A stretch of 64,000 bases of DNA, taken from contig NZ_CP015224.1 of NCBI RefSeq assembly GCF_001629735.1, forward strand, positions 806,001-870,000, given 5' to 3'. Positions 35,929-45,236 of the stretch are shown in pieces. The notes beneath the pieces were generated by a model. It was not told the origin of the DNA. It did not search any database and saw only the letters and a program-made list of their open reading frames with translations. The stretch comes from Lysinibacillus sphaericus (lineage in GTDB: Bacteria > Bacillota > Bacilli > Bacillales_A > Planococcaceae). Position numbers and translations under genes: made by a program. Position 1 is the first letter of the stretch, and each line of letters begins with the position of its first letter.

Positions 35929-37509
35929 ATGAAGAAACAAAAATGGCTAGCACTATTACTAGTGTGCATGATGATTATTTTGTCAGCATGTAGTGGCGGT
36001 ACATCAACAAAAGAAGACAGTAAAAATAGTAGCAAATCTTCTGGTGAAAACGCAGCACTCACAAGAGGAAATGAATTAGTTATCCGTGTGGCAGGAGATC
36101 CTCAAAACTGGGATCCCATTGATACGTTTTTACTTTCTTGGAGTACGGTAGCAACATCGGTCTTTGAAGGATTAGTTAGTCGTTCTTTAGATTTAGAAAT
36201 TCAACCTGGATTAGCGGAATCTTGGGAATATAAAGATGACAAAACAATTGTCTTTCAATTACGCCAAGGCGTTACCTTCCATAATGGTGAACCATTTAAT
36301 GCGGAAGCGGTGAAATTTACTTTTGATCGTTTGCTAGGAGATGAAGGTCAAAAAGGTCCTCAATATTCCAATTACACTTCTATTGATCATGTGGAAGTAA
36401 CGGGTGAATATGAAGTAACTATGCACTTAAATTCTATTGATCCGGTATTACTCACAAAACTATCAGGGTATGGTGCTGTAATCGTGCCACCTAAATATAT
36501 TCAAGAACAGGGTGCAGAGAATTTTGATATGAAACCTGTTGGTACAGGTCCGTTTAAAATGACAGATTATCAACGAGATAAACAAGTTGTGATTGAACGT
36601 TATGCAGATTATTGGAATAAAGATGCTATTAAACTAGATAAAGTTACATTTAAAGTAATCCCAGAAACAGCAACAGCACTTGCAGAGTTACAAACTGGCA
36701 ATATTGATATTATGACACGTTTGGAAGTTTCCCAAGCTGCAACAGCAGAAGCAACTGACTTTATTGAATTAATGGAAGTATCTACACCTACAGCTTATTC
36801 AATTCGTTTTGATACGGCGCAAAAGCCAGTTGATGATGTACGTGTTCGTCAAGCTATTAACTATGCTATCGATAAAGAAACGATTGTCAAAGAAATTTTA
36901 GGTGGCTATGGGAATCTTATAAGCTCATTCCAAAGTGATTTATCATTTGGCTATAACAACGATTTAGAGCCATATCCATATGATCCTGAGAAGGCAAAAG
37001 AATTATTGGCTGAAGCGAATGTTCCAGAAGGTACTACATTAGATTTCTATATTCCAGGTACTGACGGAACATTTAAAGAGATTGCTCAAGCAGTAGCGTT
37101 TTACTTAGAGGAAGTTGGCTTAAAAGTATCTATTAATAGTGTGGAAAATACGACATTCCAATCAGAGTTAATCCCTCAAGGAAAAGCGGGACATATGTAT
37201 AAAAATGGCTGGGGCGGATGGACGCTGGACTTTGATAATACAGCTTATTTAATGTATCACGAGGGAGAATTCTGGAACCCATCCTATAAAAATGAAAAAG
37301 TGGAACAATTATTAGCAGCAGAGCGTGCCACTATTGATAATGACGAAAGACAAAAGGTTTTTAAAGAGCTTACAGAAGTATTATATGAAGATGCAACTGA
37401 AGTCAACTTATATTCGGAAGTTGAAATATACGCAGTGAATAAACGAATAAAAGGTTTCCAACCACCACATGATGGCCGCTTTAATTTTGTAGGTGTCACT
37501 GTCGAGTAA
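35929..37509 (+). CDS. Peptide-binding lipoprotein of the ABC importer
   Basis: 526 residues of the family 5 extracellular solute-binding proteins. A signal peptide ends at the lipobox LSAC (Cys about residue 21), followed by a Ser/Lys-rich linker. The family signature region (LAESWEYKDDKTIVFQLRQGVTFHNGEPF) is clear. It is tethered to the outer face of the membrane and delivers peptide to the permeases. Start follows AAAAGGGGATG. A 26-bp palindromic stem-loop follows the stop. Confidence 0.92.
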   Translation: MKKQKWLALLLVCMMIILSACSGGTSTKEDSKNSSKSSGENAALTRGNELVIRVAGDPQNWDPIDTFLLSWSTVATSVFEGLVSRSLDLEIQPGLAESWEYKDDKTIVFQLRQGVTFHNGEPFNAEAVKFTFDRLLGDEGQKGPQYSNYTSIDHVEVTGEYEVTMHLNSIDPVLLTKLSGYGAVIVPPKYIQEQGAENFDMKPVGTGPFKMTDYQRDKQVVIERYADYWNKDAIKLDKVTFKVIPETATALAELQTGNIDIMTRLEVSQAATAEATDFIELMEVSTPTAYSIRFDTAQKPVDDVRVRQAINYAIDKETIVKEILGGYGNLISSFQSDLSFGYNNDLEPYPYDPEKAKELLAEANVPEGTTLDFYIPGTDGTFKEIAQAVAFYLEEVGLKVSINSVENTTFQSELIPQGKAGHMYKNGWGGWTLDFDNTAYLMYHEGEFWNPSYKNEKVEQLLAAERATIDNDERQKVFKELTEVLYEDATEVNLYSEVEIYAVNKRIKGFQPPHDGRFNFVGVTVE

Positions 37510-37521
37510 GTAAAAAATTAT

Positions 37522-37547
37522 GAGATAGTATGCTAGCATACTATCTC
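37522..37547 (+). terminator. Perfect palindrome after the binding-protein gene
   Basis: GAGATAGTATGCT is followed at once by its exact complement, giving a 26-bp palindrome, then TTTCATTT. It is probably a leaky terminator or 3' stabiliser that raises binding-protein mRNA relative to the permease genes. Confidence 0.7.
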
Positions 37548-37575
37548 TTTCATTTCACATTAGGAGGATGGAATT

Positions 37576-38508
37576 ATGCTTTCCTATATTCTACGACGTT
37601 TGTCGCATACCGTGCTCGTGATTATTGCGGTTTCATTAATTATATTTTTCTCCATTCGTTTAACAGGTGACCCCGTAAGTATCATGTTTGGGGCTGGTGA
37701 ACCTTCACAGCAGGCAATAGAAGAACTGACAGCCAAACTCGGTTTGGATAAGCCTGTTTGGGAGCAATACTTCATATTTATGAAGGATTTAGTAACACTT
37801 GATTTTGGTACTTCCTATCGTTCCAATAGCCCAGTTTTAGAGATGTTACTCGAACGAGCGTGGCCGACAATTGCACTTGCTTTAGGTGGAATGGCAGTGG
37901 CATTGTTTATAGCTGTTCCGCTAGGTATTCTATCAGCTATTTATAAAGGAAAATCCATTGATGTGTTTAGTCGTATTTTTTCTTTGTTAGGCATTTCTTT
38001 CCCTAATTTTTGGTTGGCGTTTATGCTAATTTTAATTTTTGCTGTTCAACTAAAGTGGCTGCCAGTATCCGGATTTGATGGGTTTAGCTCATTAATTTTG
38101 CCATCCGTTGCCTTAGGGCTCATCCTATCTGGTATTTTAGTTCGATTAATTCGTACGTCTATGCTGGAAGTACTTAAAATGCAATATGTCACAACGGCAC
38201 GGGCTAAAGGCATAAGAGAATGGCTAGTTATCATTCGACATGCTTTCCGCAATGCCTTATTGCCAACTGTAACATTTGTTGGTTTACAGTTTGGAGGGCT
38301 ATTAGGAGGTGCAGTTATTGTCGAGCAAGTCTTTTCTTGGCCTGGAATTGGAAGGTTAATTGTTGATTCTATTAATCAACGAGACTATCCAGTAGTCCAG
38401 GGAGGAATCATCCTTTTAGCACTTATGATGATTTTAGTAAATCTAATTGTTGATTTATGCTACTCATTAATTAACCCAAAAATAAGAACTGGAAGAGGTG
38501 AGCAATAA
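37576..38508 (+). CDS. Oligopeptide ABC transporter permease (DppB-like)
   Basis: 310 residues with six membrane spans. The N-terminal LSYILRRLSHTVLVI and the EAA-type cytoplasmic loop (YVTTARAKGIREWLVIIRHAFRNALLP) are typical of DppB/OppB. It forms the channel with the next gene. The start follows TTAGGAGG, and the stop overlaps the next ATG. Confidence 0.92.
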   Translation: MLSYILRRLSHTVLVIIAVSLIIFFSIRLTGDPVSIMFGAGEPSQQAIEELTAKLGLDKPVWEQYFIFMKDLVTLDFGTSYRSNSPVLEMLLERAWPTIALALGGMAVALFIAVPLGILSAIYKGKSIDVFSRIFSLLGISFPNFWLAFMLILIFAVQLKWLPVSGFDGFSSLILPSVALGLILSGILVRLIRTSMLEVLKMQYVTTARAKGIREWLVIIRHAFRNALLPTVTFVGLQFGGLLGGAVIVEQVFSWPGIGRLIVDSINQRDYPVVQGGIILLALMMILVNLIVDLCYSLINPKIRTGRGEQ

Positions 38509-39410
38509 TGACTCAAATAATGGAAACAGAAGCAATCGAAATAAAAAAAGCCAATAAAATCGTAACCGTTCTTAAATTCGTGAAGAATAATCCAACAGGC
38601 ATAATAGGCTTATTATTGGTTGTCACTACGATACTGTGTGCTATATTCGCGCCTTATATTGCTCCCTATGATCCGGGGGCGGCTAGCTTAGGACATCGAC
38701 TTGACCTACCCAAATGGCTAGATGATACAGGTAAATCTCAATACGTTCTCGGAGGAGATCAGGTTGGGCGTGATTTGCTAAGTAGAATTATTTACGGAGC
38801 ACGTATATCTCTATTAGTCGGGATTTGTGGCGTCATCATTTCATTAGTGCTTGGTACATTTCTAGGCATTATTTCAGGTTACTTTGGGAAATGGATGGAT
38901 GATTTAATTATGCGGCTAGCCGAAGTTCAAATGGGGTTACCGTTTATTTTACTAGCCATCGTAATTATGAGTGTTTTTGGAACAGGTATTGAAAAAATTA
39001 TTATTATCCTTGGACTTACATATTGGGTTAGTTTTGCGCGATTAATTCGAGGAGAGATTTTAGCTTTAAAGGAACAAGAGTATATCCAAGCAGCAAAGGC
39101 AATTGGTGGGACACATTTCAAAATAATCATGAAGCATATACTTCCTAATGTTGCTTCCTCTATTCTAGTGTTAGCAACGATGTGTATTGCAGAGTTTATT
39201 TTATTGGAGGCCTCTTTAACATTTTTAGGGCTAGGCGTGGAGCCTACAGTACCTTCGTGGGGAGGAATGTTAGCGGATAGTCGAAATTATATGACCTCTG
39301 CTTGGTGGATATCTGTTTTCCCAGGCGTTGCCATTATGTTAACGGTTTTAGGCTTTAATTTATTGGGAGATTGGTTGCGAGATCGCTTAGATCCAAATAT
39401 GAAAGTTTAG
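38508..39410 (+). CDS. Oligopeptide ABC transporter permease (DppC-like)
   Basis: 300 residues. The N-terminal OppC-type segment (FVKNNPTGIIGLLLV), LGGDQVGRDLLSRIIYG and the EAA loop (YIQAAKAIGGTHFKII) identify the family. It begins on the last base of the preceding gene's stop (TAATG) and is translationally coupled. It completes the five-component importer. Confidence 0.92.
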   Translation: MTQIMETEAIEIKKANKIVTVLKFVKNNPTGIIGLLLVVTTILCAIFAPYIAPYDPGAASLGHRLDLPKWLDDTGKSQYVLGGDQVGRDLLSRIIYGARISLLVGICGVIISLVLGTFLGIISGYFGKWMDDLIMRLAEVQMGLPFILLAIVIMSVFGTGIEKIIIILGLTYWVSFARLIRGEILALKEQEYIQAAKAIGGTHFKIIMKHILPNVASSILVLATMCIAEFILLEASLTFLGLGVEPTVPSWGGMLADSRNYMTSAWWISVFPGVAIMLTVLGFNLLGDWLRDRLDPNMKV

Positions 39411-39418
39411 GTGATATG

Positions 39419-42247
39419 ATGAACTCTATAATTTTTTCTAGTTTATTTCAAAAGAACGAAACGAAAAAAAAACCTTCTTTATTTATCGATTTACCTAAAG
39501 ATTTAATTCCATTAGGATTAATTGATTTTTGTTTACGCTTAGGCTTTGAATCAAATGAAATAGACTTTGATTTATTTCAGCGAGCCAATCAGTCCTATAC
39601 AATGAAGTTTTTACCACATACTAGCACATTTATTTCAGAAAATAAGTCAACATGGATTATTTATTATGAGAGTGAATCAGCACTTTCTACATTGTTAAGT
39701 ACTATAGCCAGTGATGGCATAGTCGAAACCCAAACAGTCAGCTCATTCACGTATTATGAGAATTTAAGTCATCTTTGGACAGCCTATGGCACGGGTGAAA
39801 AGGATGAGGCCCATCCCCAGCAACATGTAGGTTTGAAAATGGATATACAAGAAGAATTGAAGACAAGTGCTCTGTTAAAAGAGGCTTGCTATCTTGCATT
39901 GCGTTTAGGTTTATATGCGACATCTATTTCATTACCAGCTATAACAACAGAAGAGCGACATTTATCTATTTCCTTCAAGCAAGAACTCGAAAGTTATATG
40001 GAGTTGACCGCCAAAAACACCATTCAAATTTGTGGTACGAAAGAAAGCCTACCAGCCGTTGTCCATTCGATTGTAACAGCAAAGCATGTGTCAGAGGGTG
40101 GACTGCTTGGAGTTTGGGAGTTAAACGAAAAACAAGTGAATGAAGCGGCTATTTTAATGGAAGAAAAGTGGACTGATGAATCGGAAGCTTCTTACATCAT
40201 AAAAGCACTGGAAGAAGAACCAGATACAGCGTTAGAGGCTGAAATTTATATGACAGCCGATAAAAAAATTCGTGACCAATTCAGGTTAGATGTATATGAA
40301 AAATTTTCTAATTTAACAACCATTAAAGTTCGCTCTGCCTTTAAAACAGGGTTATACTGGATATTAGAGGAAGTACTCCCATCTGTCGAGGGGCGCTTTG
40401 AAAATATCAAAATAGTTTGTAAGGATGGGGTAAGTGAAGACGGTTTAGAGCAACATAATCGCTGGATTATGGAGCTATACCCAGTAGATGAGATGATCGA
40501 AATGCAATATGGCTTACCTAAAGAGCATGTGCAATTTGAGCTTTCAAGCACGCAACAACATGTGTATAGAGTATTTGTTAATGATCAACTAATTGCTGAG
40601 CTCAATCCCCTTATGAGTGAAGTGGATTATGTGGACGGTCAGAAAAAAGCTTATCCGACTACCGCTGGATATCGATTATTGAACAAGACGGAGAGAGTGC
40701 AAGAGAATATCATATTTTCAGATCGTGAACGGTTCTATAAATTTTATGTGAAAGAATTTTTGCCACAAATGGTGAAATTGTTAAAAATAGATACCCATAA
40801 TGTTAATCAAGGTCAGCTATTTCCATTGTTTGATCGAATAGAAATTGATTTTACTTCTTCTGGAATTGAAGAAGAAATCGGTGTTCAGCAAGAAGCGAAT
40901 TCATCGTTTGAGGCGCTATACGAGGATTTATATTTTAATACATTAGACTATTTTCATGAGCTTGGCCGTCAGTTAGTAAATCAGCCATACAAAGCTCCGG
41001 GTGGCGTTATTCCTTATATTCATATAGAACAAGATCTGTATAAGCCTATCAAAGGTGTCATCAAGGTTTACCAGTGGAATGACAAACGAATGACTGATCC
41101 CATTACAAAGCGAATCTTGTTTAATCAAGAAGGGCAGTTTGACACTGTAGAAATGTCTATAGGTAATGAACTGAAGGTAACTGAGGCAAAAATCTATTTA
41201 AAGCACAACATGAAAAATATTTTTCCATTGTTAGAGCGTTTTAAACAATACTCAGAGGTCAAATTAAATTATGGAGATATATCTTATAAGGGTCATGTCA
41301 TTCCCTTTATTGAAGTGACTGAACCGATTACGAGTGAATATTATTCAGGGCTAAAAAAAACAGATGAAAAACATACGATTGTTTTTGAAGCTGGTCATCA
41401 TCCAAATGAAGTGTCTAGCACGCCTGCTATATTGGAGCTAATAGAGGATATTATTGGTCATCATCCAGAAATATTACAAAAAATGAATGTTATTATAATC
41501 CCTTTAGCCAACCCTGATGGTTATGAAATAATGGAATATTTGACAAAGGAACATCCGAAGTGGAAGCATCATGCGGCACGATTTAATGCGGTGGGATTAG
41601 AATTTGCGCATGTGAAATTCTTGAAAAGTGCGTTCGGTGAGGCAAATGTATTACCACTTATCTTAAAGAAATGGGCCCCAGATATTGTTGTAGATGACCA
41701 TGGAATACCTGCTCGTGAATGGGTTCAACCGTTCGCAGGTTACGCCTGCCCACCGATTTTCCCAGTTTCTTATACGCTTCCGAGTGCCAAGATTTATGGG
41801 ATTGGTCGATATGCAGATGATGATGCTACGAAAGAAATTCAAGCCCGAAACTTGGAGCTAGTAGCCGAAAGAGTTAATAGGCTGTTTGAAGGATCGACGT
41901 TTGCTCAAGAAAATGACTATTGGCGCGATCGATATTATAAATATGGAACAAAGTGGGATCCAGATAAATACCCCATTGAGGAGATGGGGAATATTAACTT
42001 TTATCGAAGTATGGAAGTAACTCCATCGTATTCATCAGTTAGTATTTTACGTTATCCACAGTGGATCGCTTTAGATATAATTTCCGAAGTTGCAGATGAA
42101 ATTGTTTATGGTGAAGAATTAATTTCGTGTATGGCAGCACATAAATTATTTAATCGGGCAATTTTAGAAGCTGCAATAGCTACTCCAGTAAATAAATATA
42201 AACAATCTGGACGTTACATAAAAAAACGTCCGATAGAAATTAGGTGA
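39419..42247 (+). CDS. M14-family zinc carboxypeptidase-like protein with long N-terminal region
   Basis: About 942 residues, without signal peptide, so probably cytosolic. The C-terminal third holds an M14-type zinc site: HHPNE (HxxE) near residue 661 and a third His in VVDDHGIPAREW near 760. The first roughly 550 residues are not recognisable by eye. The frame opens at 39371 inside the permease gene; ATG 39419 has the best spacing from AGGTGA. Its place between a peptide importer and pyroglutamyl-peptidase suggests it trims imported peptides. The exact cleavage specificity is unknown. Confidence 0.8.
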   Translation: MNSIIFSSLFQKNETKKKPSLFIDLPKDLIPLGLIDFCLRLGFESNEIDFDLFQRANQSYTMKFLPHTSTFISENKSTWIIYYESESALSTLLSTIASDGIVETQTVSSFTYYENLSHLWTAYGTGEKDEAHPQQHVGLKMDIQEELKTSALLKEACYLALRLGLYATSISLPAITTEERHLSISFKQELESYMELTAKNTIQICGTKESLPAVVHSIVTAKHVSEGGLLGVWELNEKQVNEAAILMEEKWTDESEASYIIKALEEEPDTALEAEIYMTADKKIRDQFRLDVYEKFSNLTTIKVRSAFKTGLYWILEEVLPSVEGRFENIKIVCKDGVSEDGLEQHNRWIMELYPVDEMIEMQYGLPKEHVQFELSSTQQHVYRVFVNDQLIAELNPLMSEVDYVDGQKKAYPTTAGYRLLNKTERVQENIIFSDRERFYKFYVKEFLPQMVKLLKIDTHNVNQGQLFPLFDRIEIDFTSSGIEEEIGVQQEANSSFEALYEDLYFNTLDYFHELGRQLVNQPYKAPGGVIPYIHIEQDLYKPIKGVIKVYQWNDKRMTDPITKRILFNQEGQFDTVEMSIGNELKVTEAKIYLKHNMKNIFPLLERFKQYSEVKLNYGDISYKGHVIPFIEVTEPITSEYYSGLKKTDEKHTIVFEAGHHPNEVSSTPAILELIEDIIGHHPEILQKMNVIIIPLANPDGYEIMEYLTKEHPKWKHHAARFNAVGLEFAHVKFLKSAFGEANVLPLILKKWAPDIVVDDHGIPAREWVQPFAGYACPPIFPVSYTLPSAKIYGIGRYADDDATKEIQARNLELVAERVNRLFEGSTFAQENDYWRDRYYKYGTKWDPDKYPIEEMGNINFYRSMEVTPSYSSVSILRYPQWIALDIISEVADEIVYGEELISCMAAHKLFNRAILEAAIATPVNKYKQSGRYIKKRPIEIR

Positions 42248-42254
42248 CGAACAC

Positions 42255-42869
42255 ATGACAAAAATTTTATTAACGGGATTTGAGCCATTTCTTGATTACA
42301 AGCTCAATCCAACTATGCAAATTGTAGAAAATTTAGATGGTGAAAAGATAGAAAACTATCATATTATTGGAAGAATTTTATCTGTCGACTTTCAACAATC
42401 TGCCGAGCAGCTAAAGCGACATATAGAAGAAATAGAACCGCAAATCATTATTTCCTTAGGACTGGCAGGAGGGCGTTTTAAAATAACACCTGAGCGAATT
42501 GCTATTAATATTAAAGATGGGGAGCCTGATAATAACGGCTACTCACCCGTTGATGAGAGCATTCAAGAGGAGGGGGCAGATGCTTATCTGACGAATTTAC
42601 CCATTCGCCATATGATTAATCGCTTGCAAGAAGAGGGCTATCCGGCTGAAATCTCTAACACAGCAGGTACTTATTTGTGTAATAACATTATGTATGAAGG
42701 GCTTGTATATGCACAGCAACATGAAGGGGTACGTGCTGGTTTTATTCATATACCTGCTTCTTTTGAATTAGCCATTCAACATGGCAAAATTCCAGGTTGG
42801 CATATTCGTGATTTAATTGCTGCTGTAAAGCTTTGCATTGAGGAGACAGTACGTGCAGGTAATCATTGA
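42255..42869 (+). CDS. pcp: Pyroglutamyl-peptidase I
   Basis: 204 residues, family C15. The catalytic triad is readable: Glu in PERIAIN, Cys in NTAGTYLCNN, His in AGFIHIPA. It removes N-terminal pyroglutamate from peptides in the cytoplasm. The start has AGGTGA eight bases before it. It overlaps the start of pxpB, which supplies the enzyme for its product. Confidence 0.95.
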   Translation: MTKILLTGFEPFLDYKLNPTMQIVENLDGEKIENYHIIGRILSVDFQQSAEQLKRHIEEIEPQIIISLGLAGGRFKITPERIAINIKDGEPDNNGYSPVDESIQEEGADAYLTNLPIRHMINRLQEEGYPAEISNTAGTYLCNNIMYEGLVYAQQHEGVRAGFIHIPASFELAIQHGKIPGWHIRDLIAAVKLCIEETVRAGNH

Positions 42870-43548
42870 ATTTCCTCATTCAATGTGGATTAGCAAACAT
42901 ACTATTCGCTTTTCCTTTAAGGAAGAAATATCCGACACAAACTTTTATGCAGTACAAACATTTACTCGATTTCTGAAAAAACAGCTACGACACCATCTTG
43001 TCGAAAGTGTTGCAAGCTATCATACAGTTACAGCCTATGTGAAACAACGAATAGATGTCGATCTTTTAAGAATGCAATGGCTTGCTATTCAAGCATCAGC
43101 AGCCGTTGATGACAGAACAAATAGACGATTAAAAATCCCGGTTTGCTATGATGAAGAATTCGCCTTAGATAGGCAACGAGTGATGGACTATACGGGTCTA
43201 TCATTTGAGGACATTAAAATGCTACATATGTCAAAAAGCTATTATGTTTATTTAATTGGCTTTTTGCCAGGCTTTCCTTATCTTGGGGAACTTGATTCTA
43301 AGTTATTTATGCCACGTTTAGAGAAGCCGAGGGCATCTGTGTCTGCGAGTTCTGTTGGGGTTGGAGGCGGACAAACAGGAATCTATCCTGTCGATTCACC
43401 TGGTGGCTGGAATATTATTGGAAAGACGCCATTAAAACTATTTAATGTCAATGGTAAAGAGCCCTTTCTATTTGAACTGGGTGATGAAGTTCAGTTTTAT
43501 GAAATAACTAAGCAACAATATTGGGAAATGAAAAGCAAAGGAGTGTAG
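42853..43548 (+). CDS. pxpB: 5-oxoprolinase subunit PxpB (KipI family)
   Basis: About 231 residues. The KipI/allophanate hydrolase subunit 1 core is clear (YLIGFLPGFPYLGELD; PGGWNIIGKTPLKLFN). With PxpC and PxpA it hydrolyses 5-oxoproline to glutamate using ATP. The GTG at 42853 lies eight bases after GAGGAG; an in-frame TTG at 42838 is less likely. It overlaps pcp by 17 bases. Confidence 0.92.
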   Translation: MQVIIEFPHSMWISKHTIRFSFKEEISDTNFYAVQTFTRFLKKQLRHHLVESVASYHTVTAYVKQRIDVDLLRMQWLAIQASAAVDDRTNRRLKIPVCYDEEFALDRQRVMDYTGLSFEDIKMLHMSKSYYVYLIGFLPGFPYLGELDSKLFMPRLEKPRASVSASSVGVGGGQTGIYPVDSPGGWNIIGKTPLKLFNVNGKEPFLFELGDEVQFYEITKQQYWEMKSKGV

Positions 43549-43551
43549 CGA

Positions 43552-44415
43552 TTGAAGCCACTTCTGCTCATAACAAAACTAGGGGTTTATGGTAGCTTAC
43601 AAGATAAAGGCAGGTTTGGCTATCGGGCATTTGGTATTCCGTTATCTGGACCAATGGATCAAGTATCGTTTCAAGCAGCCCAACTGATTTTACAAAATCA
43701 TCCTAATCAAACGTCTTTCGAAATGTTCATGGGTGGCTTTGAATTTGAGGCATTGGCTGATGGGGTCTATGTTTTAACAGGGGGGCATGGTGTATGCATG
43801 GTTAATCATGCAGCCATTGAAATGTGGAAAACATTCCACCTAACAAAGGGAGATAGGTTGACGATTAAGAGCGTGAGTCAAGGCTCTATCATTTACTTAA
43901 CACCGCTTGGAGGGTTTACTTCAAAATTGGAGCTGGGCAGTAGCTCATACCTCTCACAGGGGAATCTAGGTACGGAGATGACAAAAGGAAGTATTTTATA
44001 TGGACAGACAGCCTCTCCGTTACAAGCTAATAGAGGTCTTTATGCTCCGTATCGTCCGACTTTTGACAGTGCTATTACTGTTAGAATTTTCAAGGGCCCT
44101 CATTTTCATTTATTTACGGAAGAGAGTCAGCAACAATTTATGCAAAATCCTTTCCAGTTTAGCGGTGGAAATCGAATGGGCTATTATTTAAAAGGCTCTG
44201 TGTTACAGCTAAAAGAAATGAAGGAGATTCTATCTGAAGCAACCCAGTTTGGCTCCATTCAAGTACCTCAGAATGGGAATCCAATTATCTTAATGGCCGA
44301 TGCTCAAACAGTAGGAGGCTATCCTATTATGGCAACTGTACATGAAGATGATTTACATAAAGTAGCCCAAATGCGTATGTTTAACACAATACATTTTACA
44401 CTGGAGGAAATGTGA
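43552..44415 (+). CDS. pxpC: 5-oxoprolinase subunit PxpC (KipA family)
   Basis: 287 residues of the biotin-dependent carboxylase-like KipA/allophanate hydrolase subunit 2 family (GVYGSLQDKGRFGYRAFGIP near the N terminus; MADAQTVGGYPIMATV near the C terminus). TTG start eight bases after AAAGGAG. Its TGA overlaps the GTG of pxpA. Confidence 0.92.
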   Translation: MKPLLLITKLGVYGSLQDKGRFGYRAFGIPLSGPMDQVSFQAAQLILQNHPNQTSFEMFMGGFEFEALADGVYVLTGGHGVCMVNHAAIEMWKTFHLTKGDRLTIKSVSQGSIIYLTPLGGFTSKLELGSSSYLSQGNLGTEMTKGSILYGQTASPLQANRGLYAPYRPTFDSAITVRIFKGPHFHLFTEESQQQFMQNPFQFSGGNRMGYYLKGSVLQLKEMKEILSEATQFGSIQVPQNGNPIILMADAQTVGGYPIMATVHEDDLHKVAQMRMFNTIHFTLEEM

Positions 44416-45149
44416 TACGAATGGATATTAATTGTGATCTAGGAGAAAGCTATGAAGCTTTTTTGACGGGAAGAGACGAAGAGATACTAGATTATGTGAC
44501 ATCAATCAATATTGCGTGTGGCTACCATGCGGGCGATCATTCCATTATGCACCAAACGGTACGTAATGCGATTCGTAAACATGTTCATATTGGTGCACAC
44601 CCTGGGTATCCTGATCGTGAAGGATTCGGACGAAAAAATATGGTGTTTAGTCCAGCAGAAATTTACGATATGATGGTCTATCAGGTAGGGGCACTGCAAG
44701 CATTTGTCCGTGTCGAAAAGGGGACCCTACATCATGTCAAGCCACACGGAGCACTCTATAATCAAAGCGCGAATGATCAGGAAAAGGCTTCAGCCATTGT
44801 TCAGGCGGTGTATGATCTCCATCCTCAGCTTATTTTATATTGTTTAGCAGGAAGCCAAATGGCGGAAATCGCAAGGGATAAGGGTCTTCAAGTATATGAG
44901 GAGGTTTTTTCAGATCGCCGTTATCATTCTGATGGCACATTAGTGAGCAGACAGGAACCGAATGCTTTAATTCAAACTGAAGAAGAAATGCTTAAGCATG
45001 TAAAAGGTATTTTAACGGTAAAAGAAGTATTGTCTGTACAGTCTCAAAAAATAAAAATAGTAGCACACACCTTATGTATTCATGGAGATGGTCCACATGC
45101 CTTGGACTTTGCTAAAAAGATTGCTGCGCTTAGACAGCAACTACATTAA
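44412..45149 (+). CDS. pxpA: 5-oxoprolinase subunit PxpA (LamB/YcsF family)
   Basis: 245 residues. The N-terminal MDINCDLGES, ACGYHAGDH, IGAHPGYPDR and VKPHGALYNQ motifs are those of the LamB/YcsF family. It is the third subunit of the ATP-dependent 5-oxoprolinase. GTG 44412 overlaps the pxpC stop (GTGA) and follows GGAGG; ATG 44421 is an alternative. It is the last gene of the operon, before a strong terminator. Confidence 0.93.
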   Translation: MIRMDINCDLGESYEAFLTGRDEEILDYVTSINIACGYHAGDHSIMHQTVRNAIRKHVHIGAHPGYPDREGFGRKNMVFSPAEIYDMMVYQVGALQAFVRVEKGTLHHVKPHGALYNQSANDQEKASAIVQAVYDLHPQLILYCLAGSQMAEIARDKGLQVYEEVFSDRRYHSDGTLVSRQEPNALIQTEEEMLKHVKGILTVKEVLSVQSQKIKIVAHTLCIHGDGPHALDFAKKIAALRQQLH

Positions 45150-45188
45150 CAATAAAGTAGATGATTTCATGCATACCCAATTGAAACA

Positions 45189-45220
45189 TAAAAAAGTTCG
45201 CATAAATGGCGAACTTTTTT
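45189..45220. terminator. Bidirectional terminator
   Basis: AAAAAAGTTCGC pairs with GCGAACTTTTTT around a seven-base loop. It ends the pxp operon on the plus strand and the phosphatase operon on the minus strand. Confidence 0.92.
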
Positions 45221-45236
45221 GATTGGAAGAGCTTTA

